18,885 nt of DNA from Candidatus Uhrbacteria bacterium (GTDB taxonomy: Bacteria; Patescibacteriota; Patescibacteriia; 2-12-FULL-60-25), in contig SICT01000013.1 in NCBI GenBank assembly GCA_009691315.1, positions 1-18,885 of the forward strand, written 5' to 3'. The notes below the pieces were generated by a model. That model saw nothing but the letters and a program-made list of their open reading frames with translations. It was not told the DNA's origin and did no database searches. Of this stretch, positions 1 through 6,647 are shown piece after piece (within the stretch, counting starts at the first letter, position 1; the number at the start of each line of letters is the position of its first letter). The position numbers and the translations under genes were made by a program.

Positions 1-40
1 CGAAATCTGACAAAACTTTTTTGATTTCTGTGGGGGTCAT
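1..40 (-). CDS. First 13 codons of a gene running off the left edge (possibly rsmA/ksgA)
   Basis: Read leftward from ATG at 40-38 the codons give MTPTEIKKVLSDF with no stop before the edge. A purine-rich SD, GGAGGAG at about 48-54 on the minus strand, lies seven bases upstream of the ATG at good spacing. The ATG overlaps the stop of the DUF559 gene (ATGA). A short lead of this style often precedes the PNKxLGQNFL motif of 16S rRNA dimethyladenosine transferase (RsmA), but 13 residues cannot prove identity. That assignment is a guess; that a gene starts here is much firmer. Confidence 0.5.
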   Translation of the reverse strand, partial: MTPTEIKKVLSDF

Positions 41-452
41 TGTTTGACTCCTCCTCTTTTAGAAAGAGGAGGCAGGGAGGAGTTAGTCGTCAGAGCACTC
101 TGAATCTGTTCCAGTACGCCATCTGTATTTCTCAAGACGTCATTGCTCCAAAAACAAATTACGCGGATATTCATGTCTTGGAGAAATCTTGTTCGCTCCT
201 GATCATATGATCTCTGCTCTACTTCCATGTGCTGACTTCCATCTAGTTCTACAGCCAAACCAATTTTCTGACAATAAAAATCAAGAATGTACCAACGCTG
301 TATTGTCGAAAAAATTTTAGACCGTTCATTTGTCGATTACGTAGACGATTCCATAAACACTTCTCAGAATCTGTCTGATTTTTTCGTAAATCTCTACGCC
401 GTGCTTTCAAGACGGGGTTATTTAGAATTGCAGGCATACATTTTGAGATCAA
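37..452 (-). pseudogene. DUF559 endonuclease-like gene, frameshifted
   Basis: Two overlapping minus-strand reading frames together make one DUF559 (Vsr/very-short-patch-repair-endonuclease-like fold) protein. The N-terminal part (452-251; TTG at 452, or more likely ATG at 437) contains LRKNQTDSEKCLWNRLRN and NGLKFFRQYSVG. The family pattern then continues one frame over as YILDFYCQKIGLAVELDGSQ, followed by YDQERTRFLQDMNIRVICF and VLEQIQ, ending at 37. The frame changes near 288-300, just after the QYSVG codons. Members of this family are usually 110-130 aa, which the joined product would match. The break may be a real mutation or a one-base assembly error. The C-terminal residues (SSLPPLSKRGGVKQ) come from an inverted repeat that also occurs upstream of the gene. 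Confidence 0.75.
46..86 (-). repeat. Palindromic repeat, inner copy of an inverted pair flanking the DUF559 gene
   Basis: The core is a perfect hairpin: CCTCCTCTTT (50-59), loop TAG, AAAGAGGAGG (63-72). Read on the minus strand it is about 80-85% identical to 464-503 on the plus strand (shared CTAACTC, CCCTGCC, CTCTTTC and AAAAGAG blocks), so the two copies are inverted around the DUF559 gene. It encodes the last residues of DUF559 and contains the SD of the next gene. No T-run follows the stem on either strand, so it is not a typical terminator. Confidence 0.8.
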
Positions 453-463
453 CTCTTCCGAAT

Positions 464-503
464 CTAACTCACCCTGCCCTCTCTTTCCAAAAGAGAGGGT
501 TCT
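464..503 (+). repeat. Palindromic repeat, outer copy of the inverted pair flanking the DUF559 gene
   Basis: A hairpin CCCTCTCTT / AAGAGAGGG (about 478-499, loop TCCA) is preceded by CTAACTCACCCTGC. It matches the reverse complement of 46-86 with a few substitutions and single-base gaps. It lies just upstream of the DUF559 start and just downstream of the 281-aa gene. A T-run lies only on the wrong side of the stem for minus-strand termination. Confidence 0.8.
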
Positions 504-509
504 AAAAAA

Positions 510-1355
510 TTAATTCGACCATAAAGCACTGACGTCGATCACCTCTTCTCGTATAGGTACAACACGCGTGCATACAGGATATTCGCGCTCAGGATATTCA
601 AATGGTCCACTCTTCAAGGATATGGCCGGTTGAGCAGAAAAAACTCTAGCGTGTATTCGATTGCTTTCATCCCAAAATATATCTGTGAACGGATGTGTTC
701 CATAACTCTCATCAATACTCCGAGTATACGTGAGCTCTGTTGGAAGACGACCCACTTCTTTTATTTCATCTTTTTCTAAGTTTAAAATAGATAAAGACCG
801 AACTTCATACTGCTCATCCATAATTCCTTGGTCGAAGATGTATCTCTCATCAAAGGAAGGAACTCCGCTAAGATTGGATTTTAGTTTTTTAAAAGCTTTC
901 GTTTTTTTGTTAAATGCCCATAGACCCGAACTCCCCATACGCCCTTCGCCCGCATCAACATGCTGTACAAAGTACATCGTGTCACCTTCAGGATCACTGA
1001 TATTGCTTAAAATTTCACCGCTTCCCAAAGTCACACCAGCCCTTCTCACATCTGCTATAACGACCAACTCTTTACCCTGCTCAATTTTATAAAGCGCGTA
1101 ATGCATTCCTTCCGCTATCTTGTCTCCAAGACGCTCATAAATGTCTTTCATGTCATATCGTGCGACTTGAGGATGTTGTGGCTCGGATCGTCGCTTCTCC
1201 ATACGTTCATTCCACTCCTTCGCCCATTCAGCCTCTTTTATGGCGCATTCCTGTTCGTTCAGTACAATTTTCGTAGAGGGCGACAATCGTACATACAAAA
1301 AAATGAGGAAACCGATTGCTAGACAAGAAACAAAAACAAAAAATATTTTTTTCAT
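510..1355 (-). CDS. Membrane-anchored hypothetical protein (281 aa)
   Basis: I do not recognise this protein. The first residues (MKKIFFVFVSCLAIGFLIFL) form a basic end followed by one hydrophobic segment (residues 4-22), typical of a signal anchor, so the rest should face outside the membrane. A cysteine at residue 10 is not in a good lipobox. The remaining 255 residues are soluble and mixed-charge, with alternating beta-type segments (GLWAFNKKTKAFKKLKSNL, IRSLSILNLEKDEIKEVG style) that recall WD40/beta-propeller-like repeats of the form 'print the state, then the value'; this likeness is only visual. It starts 3 bases after the tsaC stop, so the two are probably co-transcribed. No clear SD precedes the ATG. 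Confidence 0.7.
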   Translation of the reverse strand: MKKIFFVFVSCLAIGFLIFLYVRLSPSTKIVLNEQECAIKEAEWAKEWNERMEKRRSEPQHPQVARYDMKDIYERLGDKIAEGMHYALYKIEQGKELVVIADVRRAGVTLGSGEILSNISDPEGDTMYFVQHVDAGEGRMGSSGLWAFNKKTKAFKKLKSNLSGVPSFDERYIFDQGIMDEQYEVRSLSILNLEKDEIKEVGRLPTELTYTRSIDESYGTHPFTDIFWDESNRIHARVFSAQPAISLKSGPFEYPEREYPVCTRVVPIREEVIDVSALWSN

Positions 1356-1358
1356 ATG

Positions 1359-1973
1359 TTAAAATTTTACCGCTCCCTGTCTTATCACTTCGATGATTCC
1401 ATCCTTCTTAACTCTAGCAACCGTCGAAAGTTTTCTTTTTGGCAGGGCTCCAGCATCCACAATATAATCCAGTTCATCTGCGAATATGTGACGAATGGCG
1501 CGCGCGGATCGACATTCAGGCTCGCCTGTTCGATTCGCAGATGTCGCGACAATCGGAAATCCATACACACGCGTCAACAGCTGAACGATGGATGAGGAAG
1601 AAACACGAATCGCGACCTCTCCTTTGACGGCAACTCCTGAAACGAGCGAAGCGGATTTTTTCACTAGCAAAACGAGTGTGAGCGGTCCGGGCCAGTATGG
1701 CTCTTGTAACCTAAGACTTGAAACGTGAAACATAGCTACTTTTCGAACCTGAGCCAGTGAGGAAGCGACTAACAATAATGGTTTCGTGTAATCACGACCT
1801 TTCAATTTATAGATACGCCGAACGGCTTGCATGTTGCGCGGATCACAGCCAAGTCCGTAGGTGGTCTCTGTAGGAAATGCAATCACTCCACCCCGACGCA
1901 AGGCGCGTACGGCGTGCATAATCTGGTTTCGTATTTTCTTTGTCGAGCTGAGCTCGATGTTGCTGACACTCAT
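1359..1973 (-). CDS. tsaC: Threonylcarbamoyl-AMP synthase (TsaC/YrdC/Sua5 family)
   Basis: The enzyme makes L-threonylcarbamoyladenylate from threonine, bicarbonate and ATP, the first step of the t6A37 modification of ANN-decoding tRNAs. Family signatures seen are GGVIAFPTETTYGLGCDP, YKLKGRDYTKPLLLV (KxR substrate site), YWPGPLTLVL, the basic VAIRVSSS segment and the SANRTGEPE loop. The product is about 204 aa, matching the single-domain TsaC type without the extra Sua5 domain. The ATG at 1973 was chosen because longer versions (from 2021) add a hydrophobic stretch foreign to the family and overlap the divergent gene; ATG 1919 is another possible start. A short segment (MFHVSSLRL, bases about 1709-1733) resembles the TLHVSRF repeat stretch of the ligase gene. 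The downstream partner is the 281-aa membrane protein. Confidence 0.9.
   Translation of the reverse strand: MSVSNIELSSTKKIRNQIMHAVRALRRGGVIAFPTETTYGLGCDPRNMQAVRRIYKLKGRDYTKPLLLVASSLAQVRKVAMFHVSSLRLQEPYWPGPLTLVLLVKKSASLVSGVAVKGEVAIRVSSSSIVQLLTRVYGFPIVATSANRTGEPECRSARAIRHIFADELDYIVDAGALPKRKLSTVARVKKDGIIEVIRQGAVKF
1943..1957. promoter_or_regulatory. Perfect 7-bp inverted repeat near the divergent tsaC / PQ-loop starts
   Basis: TCGAGCT-G-AGCTCGA is a perfect dyad in the first codons of tsaC, about 33-47 bases upstream of the plus-strand gene. Its position would suit an operator for the divergent gene, but it also encodes tsaC residues and may be chance. Confidence 0.25.
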
Positions 1974-1989
1974 ACAAAAACAGGGTATC

Positions 1990-2301
1990 ATGAAGGCTAA
2001 AACTATGCTCCATCTTGGCAAAGACTGTCTGGGTTTGAAAAAACATCATCATCCGATCGATCTTCTGGCAGAGTTAAATGCCTTATTCAGCGGCATCTCG
2101 CTTTTTCCTCAGCTGTTTAAAGTTCTCGAGACGCATCATCTTAGTGATCTGGCACCCAGCAGTTTTCTCATCGTTTTTATCACCAATATCATCTGGCACG
2201 CCTATGGTTGGCATCGGAAAAATCTCCCAACCCTCGTCGCTTCTGTTCTCATGATCATTTCCTCTGGATTTATTCTCGGACTGATTCTTTTTTGGAAATA
2301 A
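1990..2301 (+). CDS. PQ-loop small membrane protein, SemiSWEET-like (103 aa)
   Basis: SemiSWEETs are three-helix half-transporters that dimerise to move sugars across the membrane. Seen here: a soluble start, then helix 1 with the PQ motif (SGISLFPQLFKVLETHHLSD), helix 2 with the family's N-x-x-W-x-x-YG pattern (SSFLIVFITNIIWHAYGWHR), then P at the start of helix 3 (NLPTLVASVLMIISSGFILG). Order and spacing match the PQ-loop/MtN3 family, and about 100 aa is the usual length. ATG 1990 was chosen because the longer frame reaching back to 1861 only runs antisense to tsaC; ATG 2005 is also possible. It is the only sizeable plus-strand gene in the left half. It diverges from tsaC and its stop directly abuts that of convergent prfB. 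The substrate cannot be told from sequence. Confidence 0.75.
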   Translation: MKAKTMLHLGKDCLGLKKHHHPIDLLAELNALFSGISLFPQLFKVLETHHLSDLAPSSFLIVFITNIIWHAYGWHRKNLPTLVASVLMIISSGFILGLILFWK

Positions 2302-3402
2302 TTATTTCTTGGCTTGCCAACGCAGATATCCTTCCACAAATGTATCGAGGTCGCCGTTGAGCACGCTTTCCGTATCTGAGGTTTCAACATCCGTGCGATG
2401 ATCTTTCACCATCTTATATGGATGCACGACGTACGAACGAATCTGACTCCCCCACTCCGCACTATGAAATTCCCCGCGCAGTTTTTGTTTTTCTTTTTGT
2501 AATTCATCTTCCTTTAATTTTGCAAGTTTTGATTTCAAAATTTTCATGGCCGTTTCTTTATTCTGTGTTTGCGAACGTTCGTTCTGACAGGACACCGTGA
2601 TCTTGGTTGGCAAATGCACAATACGTACAGCCGAATAGGTCGTATTGACGGACTGGCCTCCTTTACCACCACTCATGAACGTATCGATGCGTAGATCTTT
2701 TGGATCAATCTCAATATTCACTTCTTCATCAAGCTCAGGAATAACCTCAACCAACGCAAAAGAAGTTTGACGAAGCGCGTCGGAATTAAATGGTGATTGA
2801 CGTACAAGACGGTGCACCCCAGCCTCACCTTTCAAATGACCGTACGCAAAACGACCGGACACAAAAAACGTCGCAGACTTGATACCCGCTTCTCCACCAC
2901 GCGACTCATCAATAAGACGAACGGCCCAAGTCTTTTTCTCAGCATAACGAAAAAACATGCGCATCAACATCTCCGCCCAATCCTGTGCATCTGTCCCACC
3001 CGCCCCGGCGTGAATTGAAAGAATGGCATTCTTTGCATCGTACTTGCCGGAAAATAACAAAGAAAATTCTAAATCTAAATACATTTTATCGAGCATGGTT
3101 AACCGAGATTCCAATTCATACTCAAGCGACGCATCTTTTTCTGTGATCGCCATCTGAATCATTTCTTGAACCTCCATCACATCCTCGCGCAACTCATGCC
3201 AACTCGCATATTCTTTCTTCAAATCGGACAACTTTTGTGATTCACGTTTCGCGCGTTCTTGATCAGTCCAAAAATTTGGTTTTGATGTCTCCACTTCAAG
3301 CACAGCAATTTCCTGCTTCACGGTGTCCAACCCCAAAATACTCCAAGCTTCATTCAGCTTGGAACGCAAGGCATCCGTACGCATTAAAACATCTTGCAAC
3401 AT
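2302..3402 (-). CDS. prfB: Peptide chain release factor 2 (RF2)
   Basis: RF2 reads UAA and UGA in the ribosomal A site and triggers peptidyl-tRNA hydrolysis. Residues counted from ATG 3402 (366 aa): an N-terminal helical domain, HAGAGGTDAQDWAEML around 130-146, the RF2-specific stop-reading tripeptide SPF at 203-205 (RF1 has PxT), and the catalytic GGQ at 248-250 inside SGGKGGQSVN, followed by the conserved CQNERSQ. A TTG seven codons earlier (3423) would extend the frame but starts in a hairpin, so ATG 3402 is preferred; ATG 3384 is also possible. The gene is one continuous frame: the programmed +1 frameshift with in-frame TGA that autoregulates RF2 in many bacteria is absent. Its presence indicates UGA is a stop in this genome. 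It lies last in the groES-groEL-DUF4870-prfB series. Confidence 0.96.
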   Translation of the reverse strand: MLQDVLMRTDALRSKLNEAWSILGLDTVKQEIAVLEVETSKPNFWTDQERAKRESQKLSDLKKEYASWHELREDVMEVQEMIQMAITEKDASLEYELESRLTMLDKMYLDLEFSLLFSGKYDAKNAILSIHAGAGGTDAQDWAEMLMRMFFRYAEKKTWAVRLIDESRGGEAGIKSATFFVSGRFAYGHLKGEAGVHRLVRQSPFNSDALRQTSFALVEVIPELDEEVNIEIDPKDLRIDTFMSGGKGGQSVNTTYSAVRIVHLPTKITVSCQNERSQTQNKETAMKILKSKLAKLKEDELQKEKQKLRGEFHSAEWGSQIRSYVVHPYKMVKDHRTDVETSDTESVLNGDLDTFVEGYLRWQAKK

Positions 3403-3419
3403 ATAATCATGAGGATAGC

Positions 3420-3446
3420 ACAAAGCGGCCCAAGCGGCCGCTTTGT
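3420..3446. other. Strong hairpin in the prfB leader
   Basis: ACAAAGCGGCC (3420-3430), loop CAAGC, GGCCGCTTTGT (3436-3446) form a perfect 11-bp GC-rich stem between the DUF4870 stop and the prfB ATG. On the minus strand the T-run (TTTTTT) comes before the stem, not after, so it does not fit an intrinsic terminator. It may be a processing or attenuation structure or a short palindromic repeat. Confidence 0.6.
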
Positions 3447-3461
3447 AAAAAACACTTTATT

Positions 3462-3812
3462 TCACAAATTGAACTTGTTGCGAAGAGCACCGAGCAATGG
3501 AACTTCCCAAAATTTTCCTTGTATCGCACACACGAGTGCGTAGAGATCAGCAATCGCAAGCACGAGCCATAACAACCAACCGATGACTGGAATCCAGAAC
3601 ACCAACCACCCCACGATAAACGCAATGAACATGATCAAACCCTGCTTAGCATGCTCCTGCGCATACTTTGAATCTTTCTTCAGGAACAGGGGGATGAACA
3701 CGAGGATCCAAAGATAGGACAAAGCGGCGACCGCTTTATTATCCGCCACGTCTTTTGGATCAAACTGCAGAACAGGATGCGCTTCTAACGGAGGGTGAGA
3801 TGATGTTTCCAT
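3462..3812 (-). CDS. Small membrane protein, DUF4870/Tic20-like (116 aa)
   Basis: An acidic N-terminal tail is followed by the family pattern ADNKAVAALSYLWILVFIPLF (first helix), KDSKYAQEHAKQGLIMFIAF (the charged loop with QEHAKQG that leads into helix 2), and a glycine/tryptophan-rich pair VFWIPVIGWLLWLVLAIADL. This order matches DUF4870/Tic20-like proteins, short integral membrane proteins of unknown role. The C-terminus is short and basic (GALRNKFNL). It lies 26 bases after groEL with no terminator between, so it is probably in the chaperonin transcript. The ATG at 3812 has no visible SD. Confidence 0.75.
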   Translation of the reverse strand: METSSHPPLEAHPVLQFDPKDVADNKAVAALSYLWILVFIPLFLKKDSKYAQEHAKQGLIMFIAFIVGWLVFWIPVIGWLLWLVLAIADLYALVCAIQGKFWEVPLLGALRNKFNL

Positions 3813-3838
3813 ACGGAAATAGAATACATTATTTATGA

Positions 3839-5467
3839 TTAAAAGCCCATGCCGCCGCCCATGCCGCCACCGTGGTCATGCGAAGCGTCTTCTTTCTTTG
3901 GCTTCTCCGTGATCAAACATTCGGTGGTAAGAAACAACGCCGCCACACTCGTCGCATTTTGCAAAGCGAAACGTGTGACTTTCGTCGGATCAATGATGCC
4001 AGCTTTCACCATATCTTCGTAGCGATCCGCTTCGGCATTGTAGCCCATGTTCCCGGTCAACTTTTTCACTTCTTCCACCACAACCGAACCATCTTTGCCA
4101 CTGTTGTTGGCAATAATTTTGAGCGGCTCTTCGACGGCCTTGCGCACGATCCGCATACCAACGAGTTCATCCCCTTCCAAACTCAATCCATTCAAAGCAT
4201 TGAGCGCGCGAAGTAACGCAACACCTCCGCCTGGCACGATTCCCTCTTCAATCGCGGCTTTGGTTGCGGCAATTGCGTCCTCAATACGATGTTTCTTTTC
4301 TTTCATTTCCACTTCTGTTGCGGCTCCGACTTTAATGACACCAACACCACCGGCGAGTTTTGCCAAACGTTCCTGCAATTTCTCACGATCAAATTGTGAT
4401 TCGGTTTTTTCCAATTGCGCTTTAATCGCAAAGGCCCGCGCATCAATCTCTCGCTTGTCGCCTTTTCCATCAACAAAGGTCGTCGTCTCTTTCGTCGCAA
4501 TCACTTTACGCGCAGAACCAAGATCAACAAGTTCTACGGATTCGAGTTTACGACCGACGTCTTCCGTAATCAATGTCGCACCGGTCACAACGGCAATGTC
4601 CTGCAACATTTCTTTACGGCGATCACCAAAACCTGGCGCTTTGATAGCGAGCGCGCTAAACACACCACGCAATTTATTCACGACAAGAGTCGCGAGTGCT
4701 TCACCATCCACATCATCCGCAATAATCACCATCTCTTTTTTCCCCGCCTTCAACACTTTTTCCAAAATCGGCACGAGATCTTGGACCGAAGAAATCTTCT
4801 TATCTGTCACCAAAATAAATGGTTCATTGTATTCCGCTTCCATGCGTTCTTGACTGGTAATCATGTACGGCGAAGCATATCCCTTATCGATGCGCATGCC
4901 TTGCACCACTTCTTTATCGATTCCAAATGATTGCGATTCCTCAACAGTGATCACGCCATTCTGTCCCATCTGATTCACCATCTCGGCAATGGTTTTTCCG
5001 ATCTCCCGATCGTTGGCGCTGATGGACGCAACACTTTCAATCTTGTCACCTGTGACTGGCTGAGAAACTTTTTCTTTTAATTCTTTGACCAAAGCTTCAA
5101 GCGCCTTTTCCATGCCACGTTTGACCGCGAGCGGATTGGCCCCAGCTGTAATATTCTTCAGCCCTTCTGCAATCATAGCCTGGGCAAGAACCGTCGCAGT
5201 CGTCGTACCATCACCGGCCACATCATTCGTTTTTGAAGCAACTTCTTTGACGAGCTCTGCTCCAATATTTTCCTGCTTATCTTCTAACTCAACTTCTTTC
5301 GCCACGGTCACGCCATCTTTGGTGATCGTCGGTGCCCCAAATCCATGATCAATCACCACGCTGCGGCCTTTTGGCCCAAGCGTGACTTTGACGGCGTTCG
5401 CCAGCTTGTCCACGCCACGCTTCATTGCCTGACGCGCTTCTTCATTAAAAATAATTATTTTTGCCAT
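3839..5467 (-). CDS. groL: 60-kDa chaperonin GroEL
   Basis: Forms the double-ring cytoplasmic folding chamber that works with GroES and ATP. At 542 aa it is full length. Seen in order: TLGPKGRSVVIDHGFGAPTITKDG (29-52), the ATP-binding GDGTTTATVLAQAM (85-98), SVASISANDREIGKTIAEMV, the apical-domain segment SPYMITSQERMEAEY, VKVGAATEVEMKEKKHRIEDA, GIVPGGGVALLRAL and the C-terminal GGGMGGGMGF tail. No catalytic feature appears lost. It lies 30 bases after groES; the gap holds AT-rich repeat-like text (ttaatggtttaatg). Expression is expected to follow the CIRCE operator upstream of groES. No strong SD precedes ATG 5467. Confidence 0.98.
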   Translation of the reverse strand: MAKIIIFNEEARQAMKRGVDKLANAVKVTLGPKGRSVVIDHGFGAPTITKDGVTVAKEVELEDKQENIGAELVKEVASKTNDVAGDGTTTATVLAQAMIAEGLKNITAGANPLAVKRGMEKALEALVKELKEKVSQPVTGDKIESVASISANDREIGKTIAEMVNQMGQNGVITVEESQSFGIDKEVVQGMRIDKGYASPYMITSQERMEAEYNEPFILVTDKKISSVQDLVPILEKVLKAGKKEMVIIADDVDGEALATLVVNKLRGVFSALAIKAPGFGDRRKEMLQDIAVVTGATLITEDVGRKLESVELVDLGSARKVIATKETTTFVDGKGDKREIDARAFAIKAQLEKTESQFDREKLQERLAKLAGGVGVIKVGAATEVEMKEKKHRIEDAIAATKAAIEEGIVPGGGVALLRALNALNGLSLEGDELVGMRIVRKAVEEPLKIIANNSGKDGSVVVEEVKKLTGNMGYNAEADRYEDMVKAGIIDPTKVTRFALQNATSVAALFLTTECLITEKPKKEDASHDHGGGMGGGMGF

Positions 5468-5497
5468 ATGTTCTTGTGTTTTAATGGTTTAATGTTT

Positions 5498-5791
5498 TTA
5501 TGATTCCAATACGGCCATCACGTCAGATGCGGCCACGACCAAATATTCCTGATCATCGATCTTGATTTCATCTGGTGAATATTTTTTAAACACAACTTTG
5601 TCGCCAACTTTGACATCCATCGGTGCGCGCGAACCATTGTCGAGCATCTTCCCCGGACCCACCGCAATCACTTCTCCTTGTTCCGGACGTTCCTTGTCGA
5701 CTGTGTCAGGCAAGATAATTCCGCTCTTGGTCATTTCTTCTTTATTCGCGGCTTTGATGATTAAACGATCACTGAGAGGACGTAACTTCAT
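5498..5791 (-). CDS. groES: 10-kDa co-chaperonin GroES
   Basis: The heptameric lid of GroEL. At 97 aa it has normal length: MKLRPLSDRLIIK at the start, the mobile GroEL-binding loop around residues 16-34 (NKEEMTKSGIILPDTVDKE), the conserved QGEVIAVGPG, VGDKVVFKKYSPDEIKIDD, and EYLVVAASDVMAVLE at the end. First gene of the heat-shock unit, with the CIRCE element 42 bases upstream of the ATG. The ATG at 5791 lacks a clear SD. Confidence 0.97.
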   Translation of the reverse strand: MKLRPLSDRLIIKAANKEEMTKSGIILPDTVDKERPEQGEVIAVGPGKMLDNGSRAPMDVKVGDKVVFKKYSPDEIKIDDQEYLVVAASDVMAVLES

Positions 5792-5832
5792 AGGATGAAT
5801 AGATGAAATAGATCATGAGTCAAAATGAGCAT

Positions 5833-5859
5833 TTAGCACTCGTCTATTGAGAATGCTAA
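5833..5859 (-). promoter_or_regulatory. CIRCE operator (HrcA binding site) upstream of groES
   Basis: TTAGCACTC - nine bases - GAATGCTAA matches the CIRCE consensus TTAGCACTC-N9-GAGTGCTAA with one substitution, 42 bases upstream of the groES start. HrcA repression of groESL, lifted by heat or misfolded protein, is established for this operator; HrcA itself is not in the window. Confidence 0.92.
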
Positions 5860-5872
5860 ACACGAGTGGCCT

Positions 5873-5902
5873 TAGAGTGCCAATTTCAAGCAAGACTGTC
5901 AA
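5873..5902 (-). promoter_or_regulatory. Candidate groES promoter
   Basis: A perfect TTGACA (minus strand, 5897-5902) is the best -35. The -10 is weak: ACTCTA or CACTCT at 17-18 bases spacing. It sits just upstream of CIRCE, the normal arrangement for HrcA control. A second TTGACC at 5905-5910 is an alternative -35. Confidence 0.4.
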
Positions 5903-5919
5903 GAGGTCAACAGACAATT

Positions 5920-5945
5920 AAAAAAACCCAGAGAAGAACTCTGGG
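5920..5945 (-). terminator. Rho-independent terminator of the dnaX-to-ligase gene series
   Basis: On the minus strand CCCAGAG, loop TTCTT, CTCTGGG is followed at once by seven T. It begins three bases beyond the stop of the 232-aa gene (5949) and separates that series from groESL. Confidence 0.9.
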
Positions 5946-5948
5946 GGA

Positions 5949-6647
5949 CTAGTTTCCTGCTTGCCTTTTTGCCAGACTTTGCAGGACCCAGATGATGTAT
6001 CCAGGAGTGTAGCCTGGCACATAAATCATCTCGAGCGAGGAGGTACGCGGCAAGCCGGATCGAGCGATGACGTCTTGATAGTCACGTACATTTTTGGGGA
6101 TCAAAGAACGTGCGTAACGACTCACGAGCGTCCGCGCCTGCTCTTTCGAATACAGGATGGAAAGATGACATCCCTGTTCATCGAACAGCAGAATGAATCC
6201 ATTCACATGCTCCTGGGGATATGGATCCTTCGACGGACTCATCATCCCCAATTGCACCACATGTGGCTTGTCATCTGTTGTCTCGATGCTGAAAGAACCT
6301 CCATCTTCACCTCCCGCTTGAATTCTTTCACGAAGGGCGGCGGCGGCATATCCTGTCCAGCGCAACAGCTGGAGAGAGCTGGTTTCCAGTAGAGGCGAAT
6401 CCTCGAGCTTGGCCCGATGGGAACAAAGAACGGCGGAATGTAAACTGGACCGATGTTCATCCAGAATCTTGCGTCCTTGCTCACGAGAGAAGAACACGAA
6501 CATGACTGAGACCGTCCCTTCCTGTGAGCTCCCGGGCATTCTGACCACTTCATCGACCAGGACCAAGCCATTCAGCCAGCTCGGGTCAATCTGCGCCGTA
6601 GAACGGATCCGGTCCTTCGGTACCATCATCCCGATCATTTTTCCCAT
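5949..6647 (-). CDS. Uncharacterised soluble protein (232 aa)
   Basis: I do not recognise this family. ATG 6647 is chosen because GGAGG (6657-6661, minus strand) lies nine bases upstream, whereas a longer frame (to 6734) would overlap the ligase gene by 100 bases. With this start the gene overlaps the end of the ligase gene by 13 bases, suggesting translational coupling. The protein begins with several Met/Lys residues (MGKMIGMMVPKDRIRS) and shows two similar-looking alpha/beta blocks: TVSVMFVFFSREQGRKILDEH (45-65) and VNGFILLFDEQGCHLSILYSKEQARTLVSRYA (148-179). The paired 'beta strand then S-x-E-Q-x-R' motif suggests an internal duplication. It has no signal peptide and no membrane helix. 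An intrinsic terminator follows immediately. Confidence 0.75.
   Translation of the reverse strand: MGKMIGMMVPKDRIRSTAQIDPSWLNGLVLVDEVVRMPGSSQEGTVSVMFVFFSREQGRKILDEHRSSLHSAVLCSHRAKLEDSPLLETSSLQLLRWTGYAAAALRERIQAGGEDGGSFSIETTDDKPHVVQLGMMSPSKDPYPQEHVNGFILLFDEQGCHLSILYSKEQARTLVSRYARSLIPKNVRDYQDVIARSGLPRTSSLEMIYVPGYTPGYIIWVLQSLAKRQAGN

Noticed and set aside
50..72. Hairpin as intrinsic terminator
   Set aside because: No T-run after the stem on either strand, and it lies inside the coding end of the DUF559 gene and before another gene's start.
3330..3423. Programmed frameshift site at the start of prfB
   Set aside because: No CTTTGAC-like site with an in-frame TGA; the frame is continuous from ATG 3402.
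3420..3452. Hairpin as terminator of groESL or DUF4870
   Set aside because: The T-run precedes the stem in the minus direction and an A-run follows in the plus direction, so the geometry is wrong for both.
4047..4853. 268-aa plus-strand frame opposite groEL
   Set aside because: Ser/Pro/Thr-rich shadow of the highly constrained groEL coding strand.
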